A stretch of DNA of 64,000 nt. It comes from Tritrichomonas musculus (lineage: Eukaryota; Parabasalia; Tritrichomonadida; Tritrichomonadidae). Positions within the stretch are counted from its first letter, which is position 1. Each line of letters starts with the position of its first letter. The notes under the pieces are model-generated. The model was not told the origin of the DNA. It was given only the letters and a program-made list of their open reading frames with translations, and searched no databases. The stretch lies in NCBI GenBank assembly GCA_039105265.1, contig JAPFFF010000033.1, forward strand, positions 806,001-870,000, written 5' to 3'. Positions 51,293-63,420 of this stretch are shown piece after piece. The translations under genes were made by a program, and so were the position numbers.

Positions 51293-52126
51293 ATGTCAAA
51301 GCCTCGCCAGCAAGGACCGCATGGTACACCAGAATTCATAGATATTTTGTCATCAGAAGATAGGAAATTATATGAAGAACTGCAGCAAAATGTTGGTTCT
51401 CCAGATTATAGATATAATCGTAATCGTAGATTATCTACATTAAGAGATATACTCGATTACATTCGAGACTATTGTGAACGTGACGACATTGATGCATGGA
51501 AAAGATACCTAGTTTGTGGCATTTGTTGGATGAAAGATTGTATTGCGATTAATACGAGACAACTTCGATTACTTATCTCTAAAAGCAAGTCAGCAATAAA
51601 TGGAGCTTTTGCTAAAATGGGATATATTACCGTTCCAACAAAAGGAATAGAAGAATCTTTATTATTAGATGCTATACCATTTTTATCCGGTCATTATCCA
51701 GAACTTAGACAGTGGACAATTCGAAAAATGAATTCGGCATCAAATGAAAAGCAAGATGCTATTGAAGAATCTGAAATTCATAAACAAAAAGAAATAATGA
51801 GAAAAAGCAAGAAAAAAGAGCTTGAACTAGAAATGAAAAAAACGGATCCTATTGGTGACAGTGAATTTGATCTTTACGAAGAACCATTTAAGGCATATGG
51901 CTGGCCTGACGATTATGAAAAAGAGGATCCAGAAAAAGATATTAGTTTTATTAATTTTGGAAACGATACTAATGATGCATTTTACGATTTTGACTACGAC
52001 TTCAATCCAAATGTTTTTACATTAACTGTTAACCAATATTCCTTTCCTAATGAGTATGAGATTATCCAACAAATTAAGAGTTTGGAAGATGAATATAGTA
52101 GAGAAGATTGTTCAAAAGGTTTTTAA
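51293..52126 (+). CDS. Initiator-binding-domain (IBD, IBP39-like) protein
   Basis: A 277-aa protein with the winged-helix initiator-binding domain of Trichomonas IBP39, the factor that recognises the core-promoter initiator. The domain spans about residues 12-135: FIDILSSEDRKLYEELQQ, DAWKRYLVCGICWM, IAINTRQLRLLISKSKSAINGAF and AKMGYITVP. The Lys/Ser-rich K-S-K-S-x-I-N-G segment is the recognition-helix region of the family. After a basic stretch (HKQKEIMRKSKKKELELEMKK, about 160-180) the C-terminal third is acidic and aromatic-rich (FDLYEEPFKAYGWPDDYEKE, DFDYDFNPNVF) and may be an activation or Pol II-contact region. It is shorter than IBP39 (about 360 aa), so it is a paralogue that may bind a variant motif. 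Predicted nuclear. Confidence 0.85.
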   Translation: MSKPRQQGPHGTPEFIDILSSEDRKLYEELQQNVGSPDYRYNRNRRLSTLRDILDYIRDYCERDDIDAWKRYLVCGICWMKDCIAINTRQLRLLISKSKSAINGAFAKMGYITVPTKGIEESLLLDAIPFLSGHYPELRQWTIRKMNSASNEKQDAIEESEIHKQKEIMRKSKKKELELEMKKTDPIGDSEFDLYEEPFKAYGWPDDYEKEDPEKDISFINFGNDTNDAFYDFDYDFNPNVFTLTVNQYSFPNEYEIIQQIKSLEDEYSREDCSKGF

Positions 52127-52394
52127 TCCTTTGGTCAGAAAAAATATTTTTTGGGCCAAAATTTGCTCCAAGTCTTTTAGACCAAATGCGGAATGTTCTG
52201 AGTTTTCAAATGGAAAAAAAAACTCAGGAAACAATTTTATCTTACTAATAAATCTATCATGTTATTTTCAATTATTTTGTATTTTTTAGATTATAAATTT
52301 CAAATAAGAGCTTGAAGAGTTAACTATTTTGTATGTTATCTGTTAGTTGCTCAAAAATGCTGAAAACTACATTCGCTTTAAATACTTTCAATTG

Positions 52395-52444
<50 letters not shown>

Positions 52445-53170
52445 GTAAATTTTGAGGGGAGGTGTGAAACGACAATGCCGGATTTTTTTTTATTTGGTCG
52501 GATCATTCAAAAAGTTGTTGTCGATTGGTAAAAAAAAAAAAAAAATCTTTTTTTACCAATCGACAAACACGATAGGACTTTTTATGCGGAAAAATGGCCC
52601 TTCTTTGCCAATCGACAAACGACCATTTATAAATCGATGTATCGAGAATTGATGTTTATCGAGGAGAGATCCCAAAATCATATATTTTGAACGGTACCGT
52701 ATAAGGAGCATAACTACATAATATTGTCGAAAAATTCCGCCTTCATCAGATACATATAATTATATCCAGTTTGTTCCTTCAGAAAAAGACTATTTATTTC
52801 CTGCTTATTATAGATCATCGTTTTTTACGTCAATAATTTCAATATTACTAGCAGAGTAACAGGTTTACAAATCGATGCTATATTTCAAATAGTTGAAATA
52901 TTAGATGTTTTACTCGATTAAAAACCTTTGGCGTCTCAAATAATATTCTCCATCGTATTTCACATATAATTATCAATACAGATGGTACAGAAAGCGTTGT
53001 AAAATTATGCTAATTTTCATTATTATTCAAATATTCATTTAAAATACAGAGTTAAAAAACTATTAAATTTATAGTTCATTTAATAAAGTTTAAAAATGTA
53101 TCAACAATAATCATTATTTTCTTTTTTATTATACAAAAAACGATGATTTTGAATAAAAATTAAACATATT
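52127..53170. other. Intergenic DNA with poly-T tract, hairpin and decayed coding remnant
   Basis: A T run of about 45 bases (52398-52443) is followed by an 11-bp inverted repeat, GTCGATTGGTA (52520-52530) and TACCAATCGAC (52554-52564), with another CCAATCGACAAAC at 52608-52620. Plus-strand pieces such as IPPSSDTYNYIQFVPSEKDYLFPAYY (about 52735-52815) look like an old broken gene of unknown family. 53010-53170 is featureless. Confidence 0.4.
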
Positions 53171-53843
53171 ATAAACGGTCTTCTCTCAATTTTGAAATAC
53201 ATTATTTTTATCTAAATTTTACATTTCACCTATTTGTATTCATTATTATCTCTTCATTTTAGTATATTATCTTTTTATGCAACTAAATATGATTATATAT
53301 ATGAATTAATTAACAAGATGATAATTTATTCTAGGTTAATATAAATTAATCTCATACTTTATTTAAAATTTCTTATATTTGTAAGATTATATTATTCATG
53401 TTAATATGTTGATAACAAATATATTATTATTTTATTATATAAATACTTATTTATGCCACTTTTTATATTTCCCATTTTGATCGGCACTTTTTCATTTCAC
53501 CTATTTGTATTCATTATTATCTCTTCATTTTAGTATATTATCTTTTTATGCAACTAAATATGATTATATATATGAATTAATTAATAAGATGATAATTTAT
53601 TCTAGGTTAATATAAATTAATCTCATACTTTATTTAAAATTTCTTATATTTGTAAGATTATATTATTCATGTTAATATGTTGATAACAAATATATTATTA
53701 TTTTATTATATAAATACTTATTTATGCCACTTTTTATATTTCCCATTTTGATCGGCACTTTTTCATTTCACCTATTTGTATTCATTATTATCTCTTCATT
53801 TTAGTATATTATCTTTTTATGCAACTAAATATGATTATATTAA
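53171..53843 (+). repeat. Left terminal inverted repeat with 271-bp subunits
   Basis: The terminal 60-bp cap is followed by units beginning ATTTCACCTATTTGTATTC at about 53222, 53492 and 53764. The third is cut short near 53843. The units differ at only a few bases. Confidence 0.9.
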
Positions 53844-53872
53844 TTGATTTAGCCATTCTTCTTCTTTCTTTC

Positions 53873-53913
<41 letters not shown>

Positions 53914-53950
53914 TAAAGTAAACGTTTACTGAACTAAGTTTCATATTTTT

Positions 53951-55279
53951 ATGTTTCAATTTAAAAATGTTAATTTCCTCCCTAACAATCGTTCATCTAT
54001 TTTGCAAACAGATTCAAATCTTGATGAATCATTAAACAAAGTTCAATTCAAAAGTCTCCAAATTCAATTTCATAAAATTGCACAAATGCAAGAATATTTT
54101 CAAATTCCTACAATCATTACTGAAATACGCAAATATATCAAATTTGATAATAAAAATGATATAGACTTTTTATTTTTAGAAGATATATATCAAATTTTAA
54201 TCCAAACAAAATTAGAACCATTCATTACACAAATTTCAGATTTGATTACTCATTTGATTCTTATGAATAATGAGATTGGATATTTTTTTATATCAAAAGG
54301 TATTATTTTGTTTTTTACGAGTTTGATATCGATAAATATAAAATTTATTAACTCTTTTTTCCCTTTAATCAGAGTGTTGATTCATTTGGAAAAGCAGATT
54401 TGTGATGATATTTTAAAAGCAATTCCTGCCCATGCTTTTAAACTAGGATTTCAAAATCCAGCCTTGATGATTGAATCAGGTCTTTTTTTTAATAATATTT
54501 CAAAATATGAACAAAGTGTGAAAGTGCAAAAGTGGATTTTTGAATCACTCAAAATGCTATTTAATTTAAAATATTTTAATAGTTTTGTTTATTTAGCAAA
54601 ATGTTTATATCGATTATCTAAAAAAACAAATTTTGACATTATATCATTTGAGCAAGCTAATCTTATGCAATTTATTATATATTTATTAGAAAAACCTCAA
54701 TTAGGCTGTGTTATGCTTGTTTATAATTTTTTTTCTAAATTATTTGATAAAAATCAAATTCAGAAAATTCCTGAAGAAATGACCAAATATGTTTTCAAAT
54801 ATTCCGTAAATTTTGAGAAGCCTCAAAGATGTATAGCATCCATCAATCTATTAAGAAAAATGATTAAATTTGGTTTTTTTCGAGTAAATCAAATAAATAA
54901 AGTTAAAATAATGAAAATATATCTTCAAATTTTAACAAAAGAAGAGATTTCTTTTCCAATCAAAGAAGCAATTTCATATATAATTACTGAATCTTTTATT
55001 TATGATAAGTATACTGATAATGAAGTTGATGAAATGATAACATCAGGGCTTCTGAATGTATTTGAATTTTCATTTGTATTATTGAATGATGATTTGTTAA
55101 ATTCGTTATATCAAGTACTGCACATTTTATTTAATACATATGAAAAAAATAACCACCAGCAAAAGTTTATAGATGAAATTAAGAAAAGTTCAATTTTGGA
55201 TATAATTCAACATGAATATCTTTCTAATGAATCAATTTTGCAATTTTATGCCTTCTTTTCATCTAATTTTTTTATATGA
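53951..55279 (+). CDS. Helical, ARM-repeat-like hypothetical protein inside the MULE unit
   Basis: A 442-aa protein made almost wholly of amphipathic helices (IYQILIQTKLEPFITQISDLI, LFFTSLISINIKFINSFFPL, YFNSFVYLAKCLYRLSKK). It resembles the armadillo/HEAT-like hypothetical proteins common in trichomonads; it has no catalytic motif, signal peptide or membrane anchor. A possible initiator (TTTCATATT) lies just before the ATG. Its base composition and codon use are like those of host genes. Because it sits between the MULE's inverted ends, it may be host sequence captured by the element, an element gene of unknown role, or a host gene flanked by separate insertions. Confidence 0.6.
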   Translation: MFQFKNVNFLPNNRSSILQTDSNLDESLNKVQFKSLQIQFHKIAQMQEYFQIPTIITEIRKYIKFDNKNDIDFLFLEDIYQILIQTKLEPFITQISDLITHLILMNNEIGYFFISKGIILFFTSLISINIKFINSFFPLIRVLIHLEKQICDDILKAIPAHAFKLGFQNPALMIESGLFFNNISKYEQSVKVQKWIFESLKMLFNLKYFNSFVYLAKCLYRLSKKTNFDIISFEQANLMQFIIYLLEKPQLGCVMLVYNFFSKLFDKNQIQKIPEEMTKYVFKYSVNFEKPQRCIASINLLRKMIKFGFFRVNQINKVKIMKIYLQILTKEEISFPIKEAISYIITESFIYDKYTDNEVDEMITSGLLNVFEFSFVLLNDDLLNSLYQVLHILFNTYEKNNHQQKFIDEIKKSSILDIIQHEYLSNESILQFYAFFSSNFFI

Positions 55280-58200
55280 ATTTGATTAGTATCTATATAA
55301 ATATATAAATTGGTTTTTATTATGAAAAATCTTTAATATTAAATGTATTTTTTGATTATTTAAGAGCAGATTTGAAATGTCCAACAACTCAAATTTTAGA
55401 TCTAGTTCAATACTTTAAAATGTTATACTATTTTTAATTTTATATTATTTAATAATATTTTAATAATTATTATTCCAACTAAAATACTTCAGATATATTC
55501 TTTTTATAAGAAAATATATATATTTTAAATAAATGAATTGATTAATTTAAATTCAATTTTTCAAATGAATTACTCAAAAAAAATTGTAAGAAATTTATTA
55601 TATTCTTATTATACAGTACGTTGAAATGTCTTGGACCGATTCAAATTGTCTTGGACCAAATGAAAATTTTGTATGAGGTTAGTGAAATTTAAAATAAATT
55701 CTTTGAAATTTTTTATTTGTTTTTTATATTATTTTCAATGAGCTAATTCAAAATTTTCAATCGGTCCAAGACAATTTGAATGGTCCAAGATATTTTTACC
55801 TACTGTAATTGTAAATAACTTAATATTTATTAAATCAATAAAAAAATTGAGACAGGAAGAATATATATATCAAAAGAGGAAAGTTATCTTATTTTAAACA
55901 CAAAAAATCATAATATAATTGGTTTGGATTTTTTATAATTACATATAATATTTAATATATTATATAATAGTTGTTCTATCTAAAATATATATAATATTTA
56001 TTTATATTATTGAGTTAAAAATGTTTTATTCAAAATTAATCGAACTTGAATGTGTATTCAAATATCTTTTCTTCTCAATTATTTCTTTTCAAATTTTAGT
56101 TTTATAATTTAACAAATTTTTCTAGATGGGATATTAATATTTTTTAGATATTCTTGCACATTTAATCATTGATATAGATTTTAAAAATAATTATATATGC
56201 GATATTTTAAATCAATCCATATATTTGGTTGCGAGAATGTATAAAACCAATGATCGAGTGTAATTTATCATGACTCTAATATAAAATTGGTAGTTGGGAT
56301 TTGAAATTTATATGAATAAATAGATTCATTATATGTGTATATATCTAATATACCGTTTTCAAAAGATTTTGTTTGATGAATTTTGTACAATATTTGATTT
56401 AATAGCATCAGTAATTATTTCAAAAAATTGATTATATCTCAGCCATTTTGTAAAAATATTGAATTTCAATTGGCTTATTCTAATTATATTAGTAGATATT
56501 TTTAAATCATCATTTGATCTATCTTGAATTACTTGAAATTAAGAATCTCCAATTGTCATCGATTGTCCTTAATCAAATCATAAAAGTAATATTTATATAT
56601 AATTATTATAATATTATTTATATATAAAATAAAATTATGAATTTGTTTATTACATAACGCAAAAAAAAAGCAAATAATGTGAAAAAAATGGCCATTCAAT
56701 TAGATGACCCTCCTCTATATCAAAATGATTTTATTTTGAATGAGTGCTCTTAATTTTTTAATAAAATCTTTGAAAAATTGACATTAAAAACGGTTTTATT
56801 AATAATTAATATAATTATATCTTAGAATTGGTAGTTGTTTTGTAAAGTATAAAACTTAAATCAAATTAAACAAATTTTTCAAAATGTAATATACTTACTA
56901 TAAATTAAAACTATCAGAGAATTGCGATAAAAGCTTTAATTTTGTTAGGAGCATTTTTCAACAAAATACTTTGATAAGTCCAACTAATAATATCTTTTAT
57001 AAATAAAATATTATGTTTATCTATTAGTACATAATTTTTATTAAAATACCTTTATATTAGAAATCTCATAAAATTCAGATTTTTAAAAAATAATTGTATC
57101 ATTGATTATAATAATAAATAAAATAATATAAATATAAAAATAAATTAAGTAGAAAATGAAGATAATCATAAATTTATTGAATTTTTAGATACATTCAATT
57201 TAGTTTTTGGACATCTCAAAATTGTAATGTTAATTTTTCATAAAAAAGAACTTTTGATAATTATTTTTAAAAAATCTATTCAAAAAATTGAAACAATTTT
57301 ATATAATTATATCAAATTCTTATGCATTTTTGAAATAAAAATAATAAAAATAATTCAAATTATTTCAAGATAAATATTTTAATTCACAATTTCCTCATTT
57401 TTGCTCTATGAAGTATGAAATGAATTTAAAATTTATGAAGAAGATTATTAAAAATTTTATTGAGGGGATTAGGGCACATATTGATCAAAAATCTGTCAAA
57501 TGCTAGATATGTTCTGGTAAATTTCAAGATATCTTAACTTATACAAGCCCAAAACAAATAAAACATTTTTTAACCTAAAAGTGAACTCGAATTTAATAAA
57601 TCAAGCCAAAATCATAAAATTTTTTTCAATACAAAATTGATTAAAGATGATATTCAATCTAGATTCAAAATTTCAAATTTTGGCTTTAACTATTTGCTTT
57701 TATCAAGTTTTTTTTTATACAATTTCTCAGAATTCTTCAAATTCAAAGATTTTCGCAAATTTTAAAATTTTTGAGAGAAAAATTGAGCAATATTTTGGAT
57801 TTGAGCATTTCTTTTATTTATAATTATTATATTTAAATGAAGAATTCTTAAAAAGTTATTTTTAATAACATTACTTTAAAAACATCAAGATACATTTATT
57901 TATTTTTCTGAAGATTTCTCAAAAAGTTTGAGAGTTGCTGCCAAATATTGATTTAACTTCAAACACTTTGTATACTTAATTTACATTCCACATCATAGAA
58001 GAATAGTATCATATAATAAAATAAATCAAATATGCTTTTTAAGAGAATTACAAAAAAATATCTAATTATTTATGTAAAAAGTACTTTTTCTCTCAAAAAT
58101 CAAAGAAGGAGTAGCAGAAAGGCTACTTTTTAAATAGTTTATTTCTTCAAACAGAGGTATTGCGTAACAAATTTTTATTGTAAGTTTAATTTTGAAATTT

Positions 58201-60187
58201 AATATAATATTATAAAAGCCAAATTTTATTATAGATCGATGTTTTGCTCGAAATTTTTATTATAACGATAAACATTAAAATATTGGCCTGTAATTACACC
58301 TTATTATTTTGTTGCTTTATTTTTAGCATATATTTTTGTATATTGAGCAATTAGAAAAATGGTGATGTTACAGAAATATGCCATATCAAAGTAATGCAGA
58401 GAGGGAAAATATTTATATTAGGATTTGAACATCACAAAAGCATCTCGTAGATTTTTATATTGCTCGATTTATATTACGTAATCGAGAAATTTCAAAATTT
58501 TAACTGTTCTCAAAGACATAATATGATGTATACGAAACCAAAATAGTAGAATCAGAGAATGGTAATTCAGTATGGAATCTAACTAGAGATTTAAGTTCAT
58601 ATGTCATAATTAGAAGAATACAAAAAAAAATAAATGATTTGGAAGTTTGTTGTCTGAAAGTAGGCCTTAGCACAATTAAACAATTTATTTGGTAATGGAG
58701 TAAAAAAATTTCATTTATTACGCCCATATTCCACATTACGAGGAACATGTTTAATAGCAAATATAATGATTTTGGTACAATTTTCAAGGCAACAAAAAGT
58801 TCAATGAAAACCAAGTTGTAATAAGAAACACTTTTAGCAAACATGGCTTTTTTATTATGAGCTGACACATTTTATAGAGTTTTTGGAGTAGCGCATGCAA
58901 AGTGAGTCATAAATAAACTTGTGACAAAGTGGTTTAAGCTGGGAGAGCATAAGCGATCAATACCTGTACCATATTACTTTATTCATCAAATGAATAAGAT
59001 AATTAATTTAATTTTATCAAAAATTCAATTGAACATATACCTTCAAGACGATGCATAATTCAAATTGAACCCTTATAATAATATTTATATAGGATACATA
59101 TGCTTTACTTTGAAATTTTATTTGTAAAAATAAGATACAGGCCTTTGTGTCAATGTTTACACATAGAGTTTTAAGCCAATTTTATAAATAAGCTTCTTAT
59201 CAGAATTAATTCACCTAAAATTATTTTTAGTAGATATCTTATAATGTAATTCTGTTTTGTTATAACATGTATTGATGAAGCATTTATTTCAATTGTAGAA
59301 AATATAACATGACTCAATATACAACATCAATATATCAAATCATTTCCTTTTTATAGAGATTTTTATTTAAAATCTCATAAAAAATTAACTAAAACCACAT
59401 AAATATGTGTATTGCTGAATCTAATAGAATGAACTTTATAATAAGAACAGTTTTATAAATGCAATCATAATAAATAACTGCATTTTTATTGTAGATTTTT
59501 TAGAGTTTCTTCCAACAAATGGTTTACCGATACAGTCAATAGTTTTAGGTTAATAAAGTGTTGGGCACTCAATATATCAGAATGTAATAAATTTAAATCA
59601 AAAATGTTAAAATAAATACCATTTACGTTTTTTTATATAATAATATTTTGCAATTTTTTCTTAATTTTAAATAATCTTCTTCATATATTTTAAAATCATT
59701 TTATACTTCATAGAACAGTAATGAGAAAATTGCGAATTAAAATATTTATATTGAAATAGTTTGAATCATTTCTATTTCAAAAAGGAAAAAACATTTGATA
59801 TAATTATATTAATTATTCCAACTTTTTGAATATATTTCTCAAAAATAACTAACAAAAGTTCATTCGTTTCTGAATAAAAAGAATAAATATATTTTCAAAT
59901 TTATACTGATTATAAATTTAATTTCATAAAATTTTAATACGAAATATATATTATTTCCCATTACAATAGATAATAATTGTCATGGGTAGGAAGTAATAAT
60001 AGATGAAGAAAAATTTAATGATTTGTGGTGATATTTCTTTATAATATTTAGAAATATACAAAATTAATAAAAATTTTTATTAAAATTGATCTATTAATTG
60101 AGAGCTTAAGGCTGAATCCTCATTTTCATGTTAATAAATAAATAAACGTTCATTCAAAAAATAAAAACGTTAAAAGACAACACTTAT
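55280..60187. other. 4.9-kb AT-rich gap inside the MULE unit
   Basis: No intact gene. It contains the Tc1-like MITE at 55614-55805. Around 58510-59060 the plus strand has coding-like pieces (VWNLTRDLSSYVIIRRIQKK, NDLEVCCLKVGLSTIKQFI, GEHKRSIPVPYYFIHQMNKI) broken by stops, perhaps a dead gene of unknown family. The remainder is featureless AT-rich DNA. Confidence 0.4.
55614..55805. mobile_element. TA-flanked MITE with CAGTA...CTTGGACC ends (Tc1/mariner-like)
   Basis: Left end CAGTACGTTGAAATGTCTTG, then GACC; the right end reversed is CAGTAGGTAAAAATATCTTG, then GACC. Pairing extends through TCAAATTGTCTTGGACC and GAAAATTTTG for about 60 bp. TA flanks both sides (55612-55613, 55806-55807). It is 192 bp long and non-coding. 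The ends differ from the family at 20291 after CAGTA, so it is a separate family. Confidence 0.85.
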
Positions 60188-62998
60188 ATGAACAGCACAA
60201 ATTTCCAACCTTATACACAATTTCAAAGCATTTTGCAAGATGCCGTTGAAGAAAACAATCAGTTTCTCACATTTTTTAATAGTTTATCTATCGATATCAA
60301 CGATTTTGTACAGGAATTATATGATCAGTACGACTTATATCTTTTGCATGACTTTATATTACATTTTTCATTGCAACCAGAACCATTTCAGCTATTTTTA
60401 AGTGAAATAGATTTTTTACATTTGCAAAGTATTGGCACTAAAATATATTACAAAGTTTTTGAAGGCGAAGAAACTTTTTCAATCAACAATCCGAAATCTT
60501 TTATTGGAAAAAAAACCTTTCTATCTATTATACCAGCAAATTCCAATATCGATGTAGAAATCAAAAATGTAACAAAGATTGAAATGAATGGGATTGATTT
60601 TTATGAAATATCAAATACAAAAAAGAATTCAAATTTTGTTGTTCATTCATCAAAAAAAAGTTTATACTTCCTAAAAATACATTACATGAATGTTCTTAAA
60701 AAATCTCAAGTTGGAAAAGCAATTCTTGAAAAACTTGGAATTCAATCAAATTTATCAAATGATAAAATTGCAGCATTCCATCAACTAAATGATGATGAGC
60801 ATAGTATCAATTTTCCAACTTTAATATCTAATATGATAAAGAAACATGTTTTAATTTGTGACATTTGTTGCAAGCAAATTACTCTTAATCAAATCAGATT
60901 AGAATCCAAAATTCAAAAATCTAAAAACTATGAATGGAAAATTATGAATGAATTAGAAACTGATAATGATGATGCCAAAGAATATGATGAGGACGATACG
61001 AATGATGATTATTTACCAGATAGTGCAGTTCCGCCAGTTAGAATTGATATTATCGGTATTGATTTCCAACCGAAAAAAACAAAAATTGGATGGTGGGAAA
61101 CAGGGCAAGATTATGTTCCACCATTTCATCCATTACAATCACCTTTTGTGTTTTCACATACGAGTAAATCTGCTGATCCAAATCCAGAGGAACCAATTCA
61201 ACAAAATGAATTGGAATTAATGATAAATCAGAAAAAAAACCCTGCATCTTTGAAATATTGCACAGATCGTGAAACCGGAACCCCGGCAACATTTAAAGAG
61301 CTTTCTAATTATTCTTTTCAAACACAAAAAGATGTCCGAATAGCAATGGCAAATATTTCGTTCATTGGAGATCGTTTTATCAAAATAAGAACATCATCAA
61401 ATAATCGAATTGAATATCGATGCATAGAAAAGAAAAAAGAAGCGATCGTTAATTTGGAAAGTTCTTATATTCAAGATGCAAAATTGACAACATGCGATTT
61501 CAAAATGGTTTGGTCAAAAGTTGATGATAAATGGAAAGTTACTACATACAATGAACATACTTGTCCTCTAGATCGCCATAATTTTGAAAATAGAAAAGCC
61601 AAAGCTGCACATTTTCCATCCATTTTTATTGATGAAGCAATAAGAAATTTGAAAACACATTATTTCACTATCAATGAAGGAATATCAGCTTTCAAAACAG
61701 AGTTCACTCAAAATGTTAACCAGAGAACTCTCAGACGTCGATTGGAACGCCAACTACCCATTGATTGTGAAGCATCAAGGATCATGGAGTGGCAAAAAAT
61801 TCCAGAATATTTGGAAAATAATATTCAGAATGGAGGTTTATCAAAATTAGCAGTGAATAAGAATAATGAAATAATAGGGATTGGGATAGTACCAAATTAT
61901 GGAAAACTATTGCTTAGTTCAGATGCTATTCTTCCTATTTTAATTATCGATGGAACTTTTCAATGTGCGATTTCACGTGGAGTAATCATAATTGTAATGA
62001 CTGTTAGTGGAAACAGGACCAATATCCCACTAGCCTGGGGATGGGCGCCAACTGAAAATGCAGAAATTATAAAAATGATTCTAGAATTAGTTAAATCTGT
62101 TCGCCCAAAGTGCATTGAAACAATACTATCAGATGAAGGAAAAGCACTTGAATCGGCAATTAAATTTGTATTTCCAAATGTTGACCATAAACTTTGTGCA
62201 TGGCACATTGCTAAAAAACTTACAAATGATGAAGCTCGATCATTATTTTGGGGATTGTTTCATGCAGATCATCCAGCTGAATTTCGATCGCAATGTATCA
62301 CCTTCAAGACAAAACATCCACTGATTTACAAACAATACATTGAAGGAAAAGAAAATAAGCTTTTCAACCGATTCTTTAATAAGAATGCTGGTGGAGAATT
62401 ATCGACATCATCTCCAGTTGAATCGATCAACAGTCTCATTGCACCATATAAAGATAAAGAACCAATTCAAATATTTAATATCTTAGAACTCTATGGATAT
62501 GAACAGTGCACTAAATTAATGCTATTAAAAAATTTTACAACACCATATTATGATTCTCGGATGAATCAAGTAACTCAGAAAGCAAATAAATTTTTTGCAA
62601 TTAATGTTCCTGGAACAGAATCTTTCAAAGTTTTCAAAAAGAATGATGTTAATTTCAATGAGAAAGGACAATTAACAGGAGTTCCAAAGTCATCTGCATT
62701 ATGTTGGGATGTCAACTTGAAAGAATGCCGGTGTCCATGTGGCAAATATGAAGATAGAGGATTTCCATGTGCGCATTATATTTGTGCTTGTTTGAAAGCT
62801 AATCAATCATGGGACAGAAGAGTTGCTAAATGCTACTTTGTTGGAACTATTCTTGAAACCTTAGAGAGTCATATAAATATACCTGTACCAATTGATAATC
62901 TTTCTATAGATCCCAAGATTTCACCTTTTAATCCAAAATCAAGGATTCAAACGAGAAAGAGGCATAAATATCACTTTGAAATTAATATTAATAAATAA
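60188..62998 (+). CDS. MULE (Mutator-like) transposase
   Basis: A 936-aa DDE transposase. The N-terminal half includes a region with FLYWCH/WRKY-type zinc-finger character ending in YNEHTCPLDRHNF. The MULE domain has D588 (LIIDGTF), D649 (ILSDEGKA), the C2H signature CAWH (C670, H673) and E745 (SPVESINSL), so the catalytic triad is complete. The SWIM zinc finger follows, C849-x-C851...C861-x-H863 (CRCPCGKYEDRGFPCAH). It ends with a basic tail. The ORF is uninterrupted and long for the family, so the element could be active. An acidic stretch (DDAKEYDEDDTNDDYLPD, about 258-277) lies before the catalytic part. The stop codon falls directly against a copy of the terminal-repeat unit (62995 onward). 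Confidence 0.93.
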   Translation: MNSTNFQPYTQFQSILQDAVEENNQFLTFFNSLSIDINDFVQELYDQYDLYLLHDFILHFSLQPEPFQLFLSEIDFLHLQSIGTKIYYKVFEGEETFSINNPKSFIGKKTFLSIIPANSNIDVEIKNVTKIEMNGIDFYEISNTKKNSNFVVHSSKKSLYFLKIHYMNVLKKSQVGKAILEKLGIQSNLSNDKIAAFHQLNDDEHSINFPTLISNMIKKHVLICDICCKQITLNQIRLESKIQKSKNYEWKIMNELETDNDDAKEYDEDDTNDDYLPDSAVPPVRIDIIGIDFQPKKTKIGWWETGQDYVPPFHPLQSPFVFSHTSKSADPNPEEPIQQNELELMINQKKNPASLKYCTDRETGTPATFKELSNYSFQTQKDVRIAMANISFIGDRFIKIRTSSNNRIEYRCIEKKKEAIVNLESSYIQDAKLTTCDFKMVWSKVDDKWKVTTYNEHTCPLDRHNFENRKAKAAHFPSIFIDEAIRNLKTHYFTINEGISAFKTEFTQNVNQRTLRRRLERQLPIDCEASRIMEWQKIPEYLENNIQNGGLSKLAVNKNNEIIGIGIVPNYGKLLLSSDAILPILIIDGTFQCAISRGVIIIVMTVSGNRTNIPLAWGWAPTENAEIIKMILELVKSVRPKCIETILSDEGKALESAIKFVFPNVDHKLCAWHIAKKLTNDEARSLFWGLFHADHPAEFRSQCITFKTKHPLIYKQYIEGKENKLFNRFFNKNAGGELSTSSPVESINSLIAPYKDKEPIQIFNILELYGYEQCTKLMLLKNFTTPYYDSRMNQVTQKANKFFAINVPGTESFKVFKKNDVNFNEKGQLTGVPKSSALCWDVNLKECRCPCGKYEDRGFPCAHYICACLKANQSWDRRVAKCYFVGTILETLESHINIPVPIDNLSIDPKISPFNPKSRIQTRKRHKYHFEININK

Positions 62999-63278
62999 TC
63001 TCATACTTTGTTTAAAATTTCTTATATTTGTAAGATTATATTATTCATGTTAATATGTTGATAACAAATATATTATTATTTTATTATATAAATACTTATT
63101 TATGCCACTTTTTATATTTCCCATTTTGATCGGCACTTTTTCATTTCACCTATTTGTATTCATTATTATCTCTTCATTTTAGTATATTATCTTTTTATGC
63201 AACTAAATATGATTATATATATGAATTAATTAACAAGATGATAATTTATTCTAGGTTAATATAAATTTTTATCATATT
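62993..63278 (+). repeat. Extra terminal-repeat unit, directly abutting the transposase stop
   Basis: From about 62993 the sequence follows the 271-bp unit in the same orientation as the left TIR, starting within the unit (TAATCTCATACTTTG) and running to TTCTAGGTTAATATAAAT. It is inverted relative to the right TIR 140 bp away, so a 270-bp hairpin can form at the right end. Confidence 0.85.
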
Positions 63279-63420
63279 TTATTTAAAATTTGTGATATTT
63301 ATGATAAGACGGTCATTGTTGTGAAAAATCAAACTTTGTTAAATGCAGAACACAATCATCCATTTGTTTTTAAAAAATAACAAAATATATTTTTTCTGAC
63401 AATTTTGACGGTTTGACACT

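Noticed and set aside
58500-58868. 122-codon minus-strand ORF
   Set aside because: The opposite strand shows the better, though broken, coding signal; this ORF has no family features.
60188-62998. Possible retroviral-type integrase for the DDE protein
   Set aside because: The C2H signature between the second D and E, the SWIM finger and the long inverted ends identify a MULE instead.
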